Shown here: piece after piece, positions 9,929 through 19,581 of the stretch
Layout of the letters: each line of letters opens with the position of its first letter
How positions within the stretch are numbered: the first letter of the stretch is position 1
Origin: Cladophialophora immunda
Lineage: Eukaryota > Ascomycota > Eurotiomycetes > Chaetothyriales > Herpotrichiellaceae
Direction of reading: 5' to 3'
DNA length: 64,000 bases
Assembly: GCF_000835495.1 (NCBI RefSeq)
Contig: NW_015622545.1
Coordinates: forward strand, 620,001-684,000
Translations under genes and position numbers: made by a program
Notes under the pieces: model-generated
The model's input: the letters and a program-made list of their open reading frames with translations, nothing else
Database searches by the model: none
What the model was told of the DNA's origin: nothing

Positions 9929-12900
9929 TCATTCGACCCATGCTCCTGGCATACGGTGAGCACTTTGGACCTCTTGATCTAAGCCAGTGTCACTGCCCGT
10001 GCTTAGCCATGCCACCAGAGTATTCGCTGCGCTTTGGGTGTCAGGGTGCGAAGGACCGAGTACCTTTCCCATTGTTTCCATGCAGGAAGTCATCAACTGT
10101 GTAGCTTCGTCATCGCGGTTTTGGTCTTTTAGCGTGTAGGCTAGGTTGGCCATGCTGGTCAGCGTGTCAGGATGCTCCGCCCCCAGCACCCTCGTCCTCG
10201 TCTCCATCACTTGCACCTCCAGCTCTTCCGCCTCCTTCCATCGACCTTGATTCCGGTACGTCGACGCCAGGTTAGCAATGCTGGTCAGCGTGTCGGGATG
10301 CTCCGCCCCCAGCACCCTCGTCCTCGTCTCTATCACTTGCACATCTAGCTCTTCCGCCTCCTTCCATCGACCTTGATCCCAAAACGTCAACGCTAGGTTA
10401 GCAATGCTAGTTAGCGTCGAGGGATGCTCCGCCCCTAGCACTCTCGTCCTCGTCTCCATCACTTGCACCTCCAGCTCTTCTGCCTCCTTCCATCGACCTT
10501 GATCCCAAAACGTCGACGCTAGGTTAGCAATGCTGGTTAGCGTCGAGGGATGCTCCGCCCCTAGCACCCTCGTCGAAGTCTCCATCACTTGCACCTCCAG
10601 CTCTTCCGCCTCCTTCCATCGACCTTGATNNNNNNNNNNNNNNNNNNNNNNNNNNNNNNNNNNNNNNNNNNNNNNNNNNNNNNNNNNNNNNNNNNNNNNN
10701 NNNNNNNNNNNNNNNNNNNNNNNNNNNNNAGCGTCGAGGGATGCTCCGCCCCTAGCACCCTCGTCGAAGTCTCCATCACTTGCACCTCCAGCTCTTCCGC
10801 CTCCTTCCATCGACCTTGATCCCAAAACGTCGACGCTAGGTTAGCCATGCTGGTCAGCGTCGAGGGATGCTCCGCCCCTAGCACCCTCGAACATATGTCT
10901 AACTCTTTAGCCTGTAGTTCTTCCGCCTCCTTCCATCGACCTTGATTCCAAAACGTTGACGCTAGGTTAGCCATGCTGGTCAGCGTCGAGGGATGCTCCG
11001 CCCCCAGCACCCTCGTCGAAGTCTCCATCACTTGCACCTCCAGCTCTTCCGCCTCCTTCCATCGACCTTGATTCCGGTACGTCGACGCCAGGTTGGCAAT
11101 GCTGGTCAGCGTCGAGGGATGCTCCGCTCCAACGACGTCCCTCTGTCTCTGAAAAGCCTGCTGAAAGTGCTTCTCTGCCGCACGGTGATCACCCTTCCAG
11201 TTCAATGCCTCGCCAAGGTTGTTGTAGGCCCGTAATGTCTCCTCATCGGACATTCCCAACTTGCTCTCCCTCCAGTGCACCACTGCCATTTGTGCCTCCA
11301 CAGCTTCACCGTACTTCCCATCGGCAAAGAGACACAGACCCATCTTTTCGAGAAGCCGGGACCGCTCAGGAAGATCTTCAATCACGTCATCTTCACAAAG
11401 TCTCTGAGCGTGCGGTAAATAAACCGTCCAAACATCTTTGGACTGATGGTCTCCGGAAGGGAATAGCTGGGCGAGTCGTGCAATACTGGCCCTCTTCCAA
11501 TCACCAAGCGTACCTTCCTTCCTGAGCCAATTTCGTGCAGCAAGATGAACCAGTCGATGCATGTCATACAATGCCTCATGGTTTGTCCCACCTTCGTTCC
11601 CCATCTGCTCCGTCACAAAGGAGTATCCCTTCAGCGTGGCAAGGGCATCCACAGCATCCTTCTTGGATCCGACTTCCGGCAGCAGAGACTTTGGAATACT
11701 TTTTTCACGAAGGCAAGCCATCGAGCTGAGAAACTGCGCAGCTAATGGATGATATTGGCGAATTTGATTGAACGAGACAAGCCAGGTGGTGGCGACCGGA
11801 TTATGGGCACTGGAATATCGAGATCGGTCGCCAAAATCCTCACTCAATAACCTGATCACTTCATCTTCAGGTTCATCCATGAGTTCCAGGTAAGTCTTCA
11901 AAGGCTCTTGAGTCATGTTCATATAAGAGGCAGCCTGGATTATGGCCAGCGGGAGATAGGTCAACCTGTCAAGCAAGATGGACGTTACGTTCTTGTCCGC
12001 AGCCATCTCAGGCTTCTCCAAGGCGTTCGTGAACATTGTTCTGGCTTCATCCAGTGACATCTCCAGCAATTCGGTCACCTCTCTTCCAGCGAGATGGCTA
12101 GCTACACGGCGTGATCGGGTGGTGATGATGATGGCGCCATTACTTGAGCTTGGCAACCACTCCACGAGTGTGGACTTCCCATCGGTGGGATCCAATCTCT
12201 TTACCCAGATCGCCTCATCATCAACGTTATCGAGGATCAAGAGCCATCGGCCCTCTGAAGAATGGGTGAGCCGTTCCTTAACTAGCGTTTTGACGTCTGC
12301 TTTGTCGTCTTCAATCCCCGGAATTCCAAGCTGCTTCCCGATCTCGAGCATATCCCTTTCAAATGTTAATCTATCTGTGGCTTCGATCCAGAAGTGTGAG
12401 TACTGTGGGTGTTCCGACCGGATTTGGTAGACTAGCTCTAACGCCAAGCGACTTTTGCCTACACCTCCTAAACCGAGTATAGATACGATTTGGCTGCGAC
12501 CGAATTCCTCAACCTTTTGTTTGAGATGTTGAAGCTGATATGTGCGGCCAACAAATTCTGATGTTTGGCTAAAAGGGATATGCCAGACCGGGCGAGCATC
12601 TCGGGCTCTGGGTACCTTGTTCGAGTCGACCTTACTCCCTGAGAGCTTATCGATCTCGCTTTGGAGCCGAATGAATGCGTTCTCCCCTTCACCGTACATT
12701 GGAGGCATGAACACGTTAAAAATCCCCAGGAGGCAGTACGCCTTGTCTTCCTTTCTTTTGGTGTTCCGTTTTGCTGTCCATCGCATCCGCTCCTCCACGC
12801 TGAACGTAAGCAAAGGGACGCCGCGGAGTGCCGTGAGGGGAATCTCGGTCGTCTTGTGGATCAACCGCTGCAGTGTATGCTTATCACCAAGCCATGCTCC

Positions 12901-13374
12901 TCCTCGGGCAAAGAACTCCACTGACTTAGGAGCAAGGAGTTCTTGAAGTGTCCAGCCCCGTGTGAACCACCGGCTCTTCCGAAACTCTGCTTCCCATATC
13001 TGCTCGGGCTGGCGGTTCTTGTCAACGACCCCTACCGAAACATCCGAGAGGTATACATAACACTTTTCGGCATCACGATACCAGGCATACATCGAGATGA
13101 TAGCCTCTGCGAGTTCGGCATGGTTAGCTTTGTCGATGCAGCATGTGTCCACCCAGAAGTATTCTAGTTTGTCTTTCCGAGCTTGCTCTCCACAGAACCG
13201 AATCTTTTCGTACCCAGCCTTCCTCTTGCCAGATCCATCTTTCAGATCGTTGAAGGTCACTTCTTCATCATCTGCTCCCCACGTATGGGAGAGGATCGCG
13301 TAGTGTGGAATGTCATCGATCAAGTCTTTGGTCAGGCTCAGCTGACCATCACCGTCGAATTTCAAAAGTCGCAT
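9929..13374 (-). CDS. HET-NB-ARC-TPR NLR-type receptor (gap inside)
   Basis: Fungal NOD-like receptor of the STAND class, probably a heterokaryon-incompatibility or innate-immunity type regulator. Residues 1-240 are a HET effector domain: AILSHTWG, then FWVDTCCIDK, then SRWFTRGWTLQELLAP. Residues about 275-520 are NB-ARC, with Walker A GLGGVGKS (301-308), Walker B LLILDNVDD (about 378-386), an IIITTRS sensor near 417 and a LPLAII motif. A helical linker leads to kinesin-light-chain-like TPRs from about residue 715, in 42-aa units such as HPSTLTSIANLASTY. A non-repeat tail ends at the stop at 9929. The ATG at 13374 starts right at the HET domain (MRLLKFDGDG). The frame is open except across the 100-N gap, where it shifts by one because the gap length is a placeholder. 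It is carried inside the 9.3-kb insertion and, unlike its neighbours there, shows no nonsense mutations. Confidence 0.9.
10130..11160. repeat. 126-bp tandem repeats encoding TPRs
   Basis: Near-identical 126-base units (42 codons) in the NLR gene. The word CGAGGGATGCTCC recurs at 10418 and 10544 and again at 10735, 10861, 10987 and 11113, always 126 bases apart on each side of the gap. At least eight units are visible. Most differences fall at the YRN/FWN/FWD position and a few neighbouring residues. The last unit towards the C-terminus is diverged. Such arrays change copy number easily, and short reads do not span them. Confidence 0.9.
10630..10729. other. Assembly gap (100 N)
   Basis: Exactly 100 N inside the 126-bp array, the usual placeholder for unknown length. 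Repeat units are in the same orientation on both sides, and the split kinase halves outside agree, so the join itself looks right. The number of TPRs is unknown. Confidence 0.95.
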
Positions 13375-14772
13375 CGCGTGAAACTCAGGTATCAGGATAC
13401 GTCGAAAGGCATCTGGTGTGCAGAGAGGAGCATCATCGAGCGCATTGCTGATGAATCCTTATTGCTTGTTGAGACGTGTATCCTGCCACGTAGAGTATAT
13501 GAGGTTCAGGAGGCTGTCGCGCGTATGGCGAAGTTCGATCAGGAGAGGGTCCCCGGCCGAGTGGTTGCCTGCTAGTTGGGTGGAAAGAGGACACTCGTGA
13601 GTCTGCCGCCGAGACACAGTAGGTAGTTCAAGCCATGGCCACAGGAACCCAATTGCATATGGGGAGAACACGTTGAAGAGTGTTCGATCAGGCTGAAGAG
13701 CTGCTTGGAGTAAATTTGCAGGCAGGCATCCGCTTCACTGAACGGGCGTTCCGATGGAACACGTGATTAAATTGTCGAGCAGAATGTGTGATTGAAGGGC
13801 CAGCGGAGGGAATTCTAGGCCTACCTCTGCCGTTGGCATTGCCACGTGAAGTACGCCATAACCCTCCACGCTCTCCCACACGGGCCACGCGGATCGTGGG
13901 GTTGTGTTGACTTCGCCGGCGATCCTTCGTAAAGCGGGGTTCAACCCGACGCAACGGGGCCCGTTAGCCGGATTGATCCGCGCCAGAGGTGCTCGAGCTT
14001 CCAGCCATGATTTTGGTAGGAAGATCGTGTGCCAGCCTCTTTGCAACATATTGACAGACCGAGCTCAAATCGCAGCAGAGAGACGTGGGTCCTGCCTGTT
14101 TGTGCGGCTCACGTGGGCTGCGAGCGAAAGTACTTGCCTCTCAGCGAGCGCTACGATATCCCGATATCGAACTGCCCGAGCGTCATCTCTGCGCAGCCTC
14201 GCTTTGCGTCTTGTCCTCGAGCTATCCTCTGCTTTGCGAAGGCGATCTTTGAAAGGTCTGATGAACCAGACAAGCTCGAGCAGAAGCGCTGCAACGAACG
14301 ATGAAGCTGTTCATGGACACCCAGATGCTCGGGTACTCTCACCGGCCGATACGGGATTTGATCAGAAAGATCTTGAATATTCGGCACCTATCCCAGAAAC
14401 CCCTCCTCACGCATGTCGTTGATAGATCTTGTGAGATTCATTGTGGAAGATAGAAGAGAAGGCTACAACGGAGGCAATGTTGATTGATTACGTGCTAGCA
14501 GTACAGTATGGCTGCGGTACTTTCTCCGATCCTAGGACTGCTGCACATTCCTCTCGTCGACATTCCTATATGAAGAATGACACTGGGTAGATAATTCTGT
14601 ACAAAATCTGTCCGCATGGTGTTGCACTGCCCAAAACCAATGTGGGATAAATGCTCGCTGGTGGCTAGGTGCGGGTATGATCGCCTGCGGAATGTTCGAG
14701 ATAATCCGCAGGACTCGCAACTTCCTCACAGTCAGAGCACGACTAACCTACTGCCCTGCACGCCAACCACAG
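13375..14772. other. Spacer inside the insertion
   Basis: Stretch between the NLR start (transcribed leftward) and the transposase start (transcribed rightward). It presumably holds the NLR promoter. Frames on both strands are short and Arg/Ser-rich with no motif. I found no second pair of inverted repeats that would bound a smaller Tc1 element around the transposase. Confidence 0.4.
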
Positions 14773-15769
14773 ATGGCGCCAAAACTCCCAGCCTCAACAC
14801 ACGCACGCATTCGGTGCATGATTGAGAATGGTAGCTTCACAAATCGTCAGATTGCGACGATGAAGGGGGTGAAGTGCAGCATCAACGCCGTCAAAGCCAT
14901 CAAGCGAAACCTTCGTGATTTCGGCAGCACCACGAGACCTGGCCGTGGCGGGCGACCGACCCTCACCGATCACCCCCTCAATGCGCGATGCTCTTTTTGC
15001 CCATCTCGATGAACATCCTGAGTTATACCTTGAAGAGATGGTAGAATGGCTGTGGGACGAATTTGGAGTGGCTGTCACTAAATCCACTGTTAGTAGGACA
15101 TTGCACTCTGCAGGGCGGTCGAAGAAGAAGTTTCGTCGTAAGGCCGCCGAGCAGAATCCCGACCTAGTCGACTACTACCTCCACAGTATTTCCTCCTTCC
15201 ACTCCTACCAGTTTGTGTACGTGGACGAATCTGGGTGCGACATAAGAGATGGGCTTAGGAGCAATGGGTGGTCTCCACGAGGTGTGACCCCTATTCAAAC
15301 TAGAAAGTTCCCCCGAGGATAGCGGTATCAAATTTTGCCGGCGTACTCCCAGGATAGCATTCTCCTTTTACGGGTGTACCGAGGCACTACCGACACCGCT
15401 GTGTTTAAGGACTTTATCGAACAGCTCCTTCACCACTGTGGAAGATTCCCCGAGCCGAAGTCAATCCTAGTTATGGACAATGCGTCATATCATCGTAGTG
15501 AGCGGATCACGCAAATGTGCGATGCGGCAGGAGTGAAGCTGTTTTATTTGCCTCCATACTCACCCCGGCTGAATCCCATTGAAGAGTTTTTTGCCGAATT
15601 AAAGGCGTCCATCAAGAAAAACTGGAAGGTGTACGAACAGAACCCTGGACCGGGCTTTAGGGTATTTCTCGAATGGTGTGTCGACGTGGTGGGAAGAAGG
15701 GAAGAGAGTGCCAAAGGCCATTTTAGGTACGCAGGATGGACCATTGAAGAGCCAGGAACATCTCTATAG
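14773..15769 (+). pseudogene. Tc1/mariner DD34E transposase, broken
   Basis: Transposase of the common fungal Tc1-like group. The ATG at 14773 opens an N-terminal helix-turn-helix part (SFTNRQIATMKG) and a GRGGRPTLT linker. The frame then shifts by one near 14965-14985, in a run of C, into LDEHPELYLEEMVEWLWDEFG. The catalytic triad is present: Asp in YVDESGCD, Asp in VMDNASYHR, and Glu in NPIEEFFAELK with 34 residues between the last two, so DD34E. An in-frame TAG at about 15320-15322 interrupts RG*RYQILPAYSQD; relatives have Gln there, so CAG became TAG. With a frameshift and a nonsense codon it cannot act in cis now. It lies roughly two thirds of the way into the TIR-bounded insertion and is the best candidate source of its mobility. 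Confidence 0.85.
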
Positions 15770-15875
15770 ATTCAGCACCGATATTCTAGAATGTAGGTCA
15801 TTCGCCAGTACCCCATTGAATCATTGGTGTTATACAGCCTAGATATCATGCATGCCACCAATCGAATCTGACCAG

Positions 15876-17275
15876 TCAACTTCCGTCGTCGCCTCCGTCC
15901 AGTCTCATACGTTTGTTGCCGTAATAAAAGTTTTCAATATCCTTACGGCGACAGAAATACCAAGCAACGCCCCCCGGCACACCTTTATGAATAAAGACAC
16001 TAGGATTTGGTTCTTCGTAGATGGATTCCAAAAAAAGACCCTCCTTCAACGCTACATCGTAAGCTTTTTCGAAGCCAGCTTTAACCAAAGGATCCCGGAC
16101 CCTCGATTGCTGCCAGGTGGCGTATTCTCGTAACGCATCATCGCGAAGCCCAGGAAATTCCAGTTGCTGGAGTCCTGCTGCGTCTGAATGATACCTAGAC
16201 GTCAACTGACCGTTCTCACCTTCGACATGTGACATGTGCTGAGGCTGGCTAGGCAATACGTTAGTGATGTTGATGGGCGCCATACGAGAACTAGACATCG
16301 ACGCCTGTTTCCCTCTGCGCTCGTGCTTCTGCCGGTCCGCAATCAATTTTCGCTGAAGCTCCAGGGGTATATCATTATACGTTGCCGGCATCCCGTGCGC
16401 GGCAATGTGCGCTTCGAATATGCGAAAGTATTCCTGTGTCATCTTGTGATGGTTCCCCTCCGAGTCTACCTAACAGTGTGGACCCAATTCGCACGACTTC
16501 GGACAGCGAAAGAATGCGTACATGTCAGGCTAAATGGGCCGCCGTCCTGACTCTTCTTGTTCTGTGGCGATATCTTAGTCTCGTTCCGCGAGTATACGAC
16601 TACTGGTTGATGTTCGTCCACGTTTGTCGACTCTTCTCGCCGACCGGCTGGCGGACTGCGAATTAGCTTCCATAAAGTTGAAGAAGAGGCTGACCTGAAG
16701 TCTCTTGCCCTTCTGGAAATATGGGCTCCAGTCGAGCAGTTATTTGTCTGCAATGGCCTAATCAATCTCGGTGCCGTCATATTCCCTCGTCAGGGCTGGT
16801 TGCGAACGCTCTGTGACGGAGACCACCACCTTCGTGTGCTCGTGCCGCAGTCGTCGGTTCCCAGGAAACCTTCGGCGCACCACTTGCTTGAACCGGCCTT
16901 GTAAGACCAATCGCTAGTAGTAGGCGAGAGAAACCACCACGTTGGGCTCAGATTGACTAGAGACCGCCTTGTTGTTCAATCTCACCTTCCACTCGATTAA
17001 ATAATGGAAACGGCCTCCGTCATATGTCTGGTGTGGATCCTAATCCTTCTCGTTTAAAAATGACGATTTCTCTTGATGTGAGGATAGATTCTGGCTGGGC
17101 GCGTGTGGGGTTCCGTTCGATCTGCCGCGAGAAACGACGGGTTCAGGAAGGGGTGAGGGTAAATCTCCCTCTTCAGAGGGCGTGACCGTGTCTGGCAATT
17201 GTGAAGGACCTTGTGAAGCATCCTGAGATGGGCATTGCAAATGAAATATTTGTCTAAATCAGGATACTCGGCCAT
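15876..17275 (-). pseudogene. Fungal dispersed-family gene with seven RIP-type stops
   Basis: One continuous minus-strand frame from about 17240 to 15876 reads as an unnamed family scattered through Pezizomycotina genomes. Its marks are GRFHYLIEWKVRLNN, then TKVVVSVTERSQ, a CELGPHC motif, INITNVLPSQ, and a C-terminal domain with FPGLRDDALREYATWQQ and FIHKGVPGGVAWYF. Seven stops interrupt it at 17040, 16914, 16758, 16740, 16575, 16530 and 16470 (lowest coordinate of each). Five are TAG and two TAA, none TGA. At several of them relatives have Trp or Gln, so TGG to TAG and CAA to TAA fit CpA-to-TpA change. Only the last 188 codons remain open. It ends 106 bases from the end of the transposase, tail to tail. 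The 5' end is unclear: MAEYPDLDKYF at about 17275 is in another frame. The family's function is unknown to me. Confidence 0.8.
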
Positions 17276-18800
17276 GGCGTCGGCGGACGCCTGGGCGGGT
17301 ACGGGTGGGATGAGTTGATGTCGAAGGGAGTCGAAGGTGTCCGGTCCCCAAGAGGTCTCCTGCGGTCAGCAAGTGAACACCTTCGCATCCTGAGCCCATC
17401 TCACACTAGTACCTCTCTTTTCACGCACAATAACTCTTGCCCATGCATCCAGACCAGCGTGTAAAACAGATATTTGTCATGTAAGCACTGTTACTCCCAG
17501 CATGCTAAAATCAATAGAACCAACGCCAGTCGCAGGACGTTTCTCCTGCCAGGGCTTGGTGTTCTATTTCTCTTGCCCCTCCCTCTTAACAACGCCGCAC
17601 ATCACCACAACGTCTGGCAGAGTGCATCTCGCATCTTCAACTAGCGTAGCTTCAATTGATATCATTTCACTCCATGTCTGATCATCTAACTCTTCTGACT
17701 AATTTTCAGTGGAAGGGTCGACGGAAAGTTATGCAACATCGCGGGCGCCTTGTGGCAATGGTAATGCCTCACGATGGAGGAGAATTAGGCTCGACCAGCT
17801 CCTCATATTCAAGTTTGGCTCGTTTGAACTCGAAGAAGTCGTAAGGTCGTCGAAGACAGCAACCTCAAATACTGAAGCGTGAAGGGGCCAGTGTCAACAG
17901 GCAACCAAGCTCAGGTGCACATGGATAGAGAACGCGTTCCGCACATTAGGAATAGCTCAAGTATGAAGGAATCAAATTTAAATGTCGAATGAACCGTATC
18001 TCGAATGTTAGTTCTAAACAAAATCTGCACCAGCTCGAGGAGGGTGCGCGCCCAGAAAAGTGTACGGCTGAAGCTGCCCCTAACCATTGCCGCGGATCAA
18101 CCCCGCCATTTCTGATGGTGGCGTGCATCAATCCACCTAACGACAGATCGTCGCCCTATCTTCCTTTCCCGCATCGCACGTAGCTGCAGGCACCAAGGTA
18201 GGGGTTATCTTAGCTTCGCAGCTCGTTAAGATAGGTGTGACTGGAACTGCGGCTCGGCAGACCGCCTGACATACTCGCAAGGCTGGCGCACGCAACTCAC
18301 GCCAAAATATGGAAAGCCTGACGAGCTGTGGTAGAATCGTCTCTCTTTTCCAGATATCGCGGGAGTTTATTTGGATACCGTTTCCAGGATGGAGAACAGC
18401 ATCATGGCTGGTTAGCTAGATTTTCGAGAGTAGATATTTAGTTCAATCCTCCTCAGCAGTATGGCCGTAAAGTGTGGTGGCGGCTTCATTCTGATATGGA
18501 CAATCAGCACTGTGCAGATCGAAGGGTCAAGGTCACCCTGGTCGAACAAAAGTTGAAGGTACTGCGCGATGTCCTTGATACCGTGGTTGAACTCAATTGC
18601 CCCTCTCATAGCTGTGGTAAATAGTGTACAGATTGGTAAAGTGCGCCCTTTCCGGTCTGACAAAATATGGAAATCTTACAAAGATCTGGTACAGATAAAA
18701 CGAGATTTTGCCAAGAATGTGTCCCGTCGTGATTCGTTGCTCTAATACAACATCTAGACAAAATCCAGGAAAGCGTCTTGGCTAGCGGAATCGGAAATAA
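17276..18800. other. Right arm of the insertion
   Basis: No supported gene. Short frames only, with local AT-rich patches near 17460-17720. The kinase-like frame crossing the right repeat becomes nonsense as soon as it enters this arm. Confidence 0.4.
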
Positions 18801-18843
18801 TTGCAATGTGTCCGCCGGGGTAGGTACGTTTCGGGAAGTTCTG
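18801..18843 (-). repeat. Right terminal inverted repeat
   Basis: 43 bases, the exact reverse complement of 9549-9591, followed by TA at 18844-18845 and then by the N-terminal kinase half. Confidence 0.9.
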
Positions 18844-18845
18844 TA

Positions 18846-19258
18846 ATATCGAAGCAAGTCTTCCAAGCTGGGTCCGAGAAGCTCAAGGAGGATCTTGAAC
18901 TCGTCCGGCTCGCCGTGCCAGTGTACGCGGGGAAAGCCAGGCTTACGGGCGAATTCTTGGTACACGCTGACCTCGTTCATGAGAAGCGGTGGCTGACATA
19001 CAATGCTCGATTATGATGGCGCTCTCTTTGCCCGTGTCAACACCACGCCCTGGAGAACTATCAGTGAGATAGGTCCATCAAGTTCCAGTTGAAGCACTCT
19101 ACCTTACCTAAATAGACCCCACCAAAACCGCCGACGCCCAGTTTCTGCGCCAACTGGTATTTGTCCCCTATCCGGATCTCTTGAATCCGCCTCACAAAAG
19201 GGTCGCTGCCGCTGCCGCTGCCGCTGCCGTTGCTCATTTCGTCGGTGGCCAGTGCCAT
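18846..19258 (-). pseudogene. Casein-kinase-I-like pseudogene, N-terminal half
   Basis: The frame starts with a Gly-Ser repeat (from GCTGCC units at about 19204-19231) and RIGDKYQLAQKLGVGGFGGVYLG, the CK1 glycine-rich loop. An intron follows (GTAAGG, ending CCAG near 19050). The next exon gives VDTGKESAIIIEHC, where the ATP-anchoring Lys of AIKLEHC is Ile. A 1-base frameshift then leads to NEVSVYQEFARKPGFPRVHWHGEPDEFKILLELLGPSLEDLLRY, written here as the CK1 segment up to GPSLEDLL. That segment stops at the TA beside the right terminal repeat. The continuation (QLSLKTTLML) is at 9546 on the same strand. Loss of the Lys, the HRD motif and the frame shows a pseudogene. The start at 19258 (MALATDEMSNG) is the most upstream plausible ATG in frame. 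Confidence 0.8.
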
Positions 19259-19581
19259 CTTCAACCACGCAGTTCCTCTTCGACCTGTTTTCCCTCGTTG
19301 CTTTCGCTGGATGTGTCACTCGTTGGGTGGTAGCTGGTTTGGTTCGAATCTGGCGGGGATCAACTTGCACCTTGAACCAGAGAATCTGGGTGCACAGGCA
19401 GATGATCCCCGGAGCATGCTCGGCTAGGTGACCCTGCCGCCTTCTGAGATTCACTGCTGAAGATTACCTTGACTCTCGCCTCTCTAAAGGAGTATGGCCG
19501 CCGGGTTCATAAGGAGAAGGGCCGGCTACCGGTTTGCAACCCTACACCCAACATTGAACATCCTGGAGGACAAGCTCAACA

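Larger units (their letters stand above)
9549..18843. mobile_element. 9.3-kb TIR-bounded insertion carrying an NLR gene
   Basis: Perfect 43-bp inverted repeats (9549-9591 and 18801-18843) begin CAGAACTTCCCGAAACGTAC and are each flanked by TA (9547-9548 and 18844-18845). TA duplication is the hallmark of Tc1/mariner insertion. Outside the repeats lie the two halves of one CK1-like gene, in the right order and strand: N-half GPSLEDLLRY ends at the right repeat, C-half GGGQLSLKTT starts at the left one. Removing the insert and one TA rejoins them with a 1-base frame offset. Contents from left to right are an NLR gene (-), a broken DD34E transposase (+) and a RIP-mutated pseudogene (-). The size is far above a usual Tc1 element (1.3-2 kb). 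The 100-N gap inside means the true length is unknown. Whether the NLR moved with the element or was captured later cannot be told from one copy. Confidence 0.75.

Noticed and set aside
9549..18843. A smaller Tc1 element with its own inverted repeats around the transposase
   Set aside because: I compared sequence upstream of 14773 and downstream of 15769 by eye and found no convincing inverted pair. A computed search could overturn this.
9549..18843. Inversion with duplicated breakpoints as an alternative explanation of the 43-bp repeats
   Set aside because: An inversion would reverse one kinase half. Both halves are on the same strand and in order, so insertion explains the data better.
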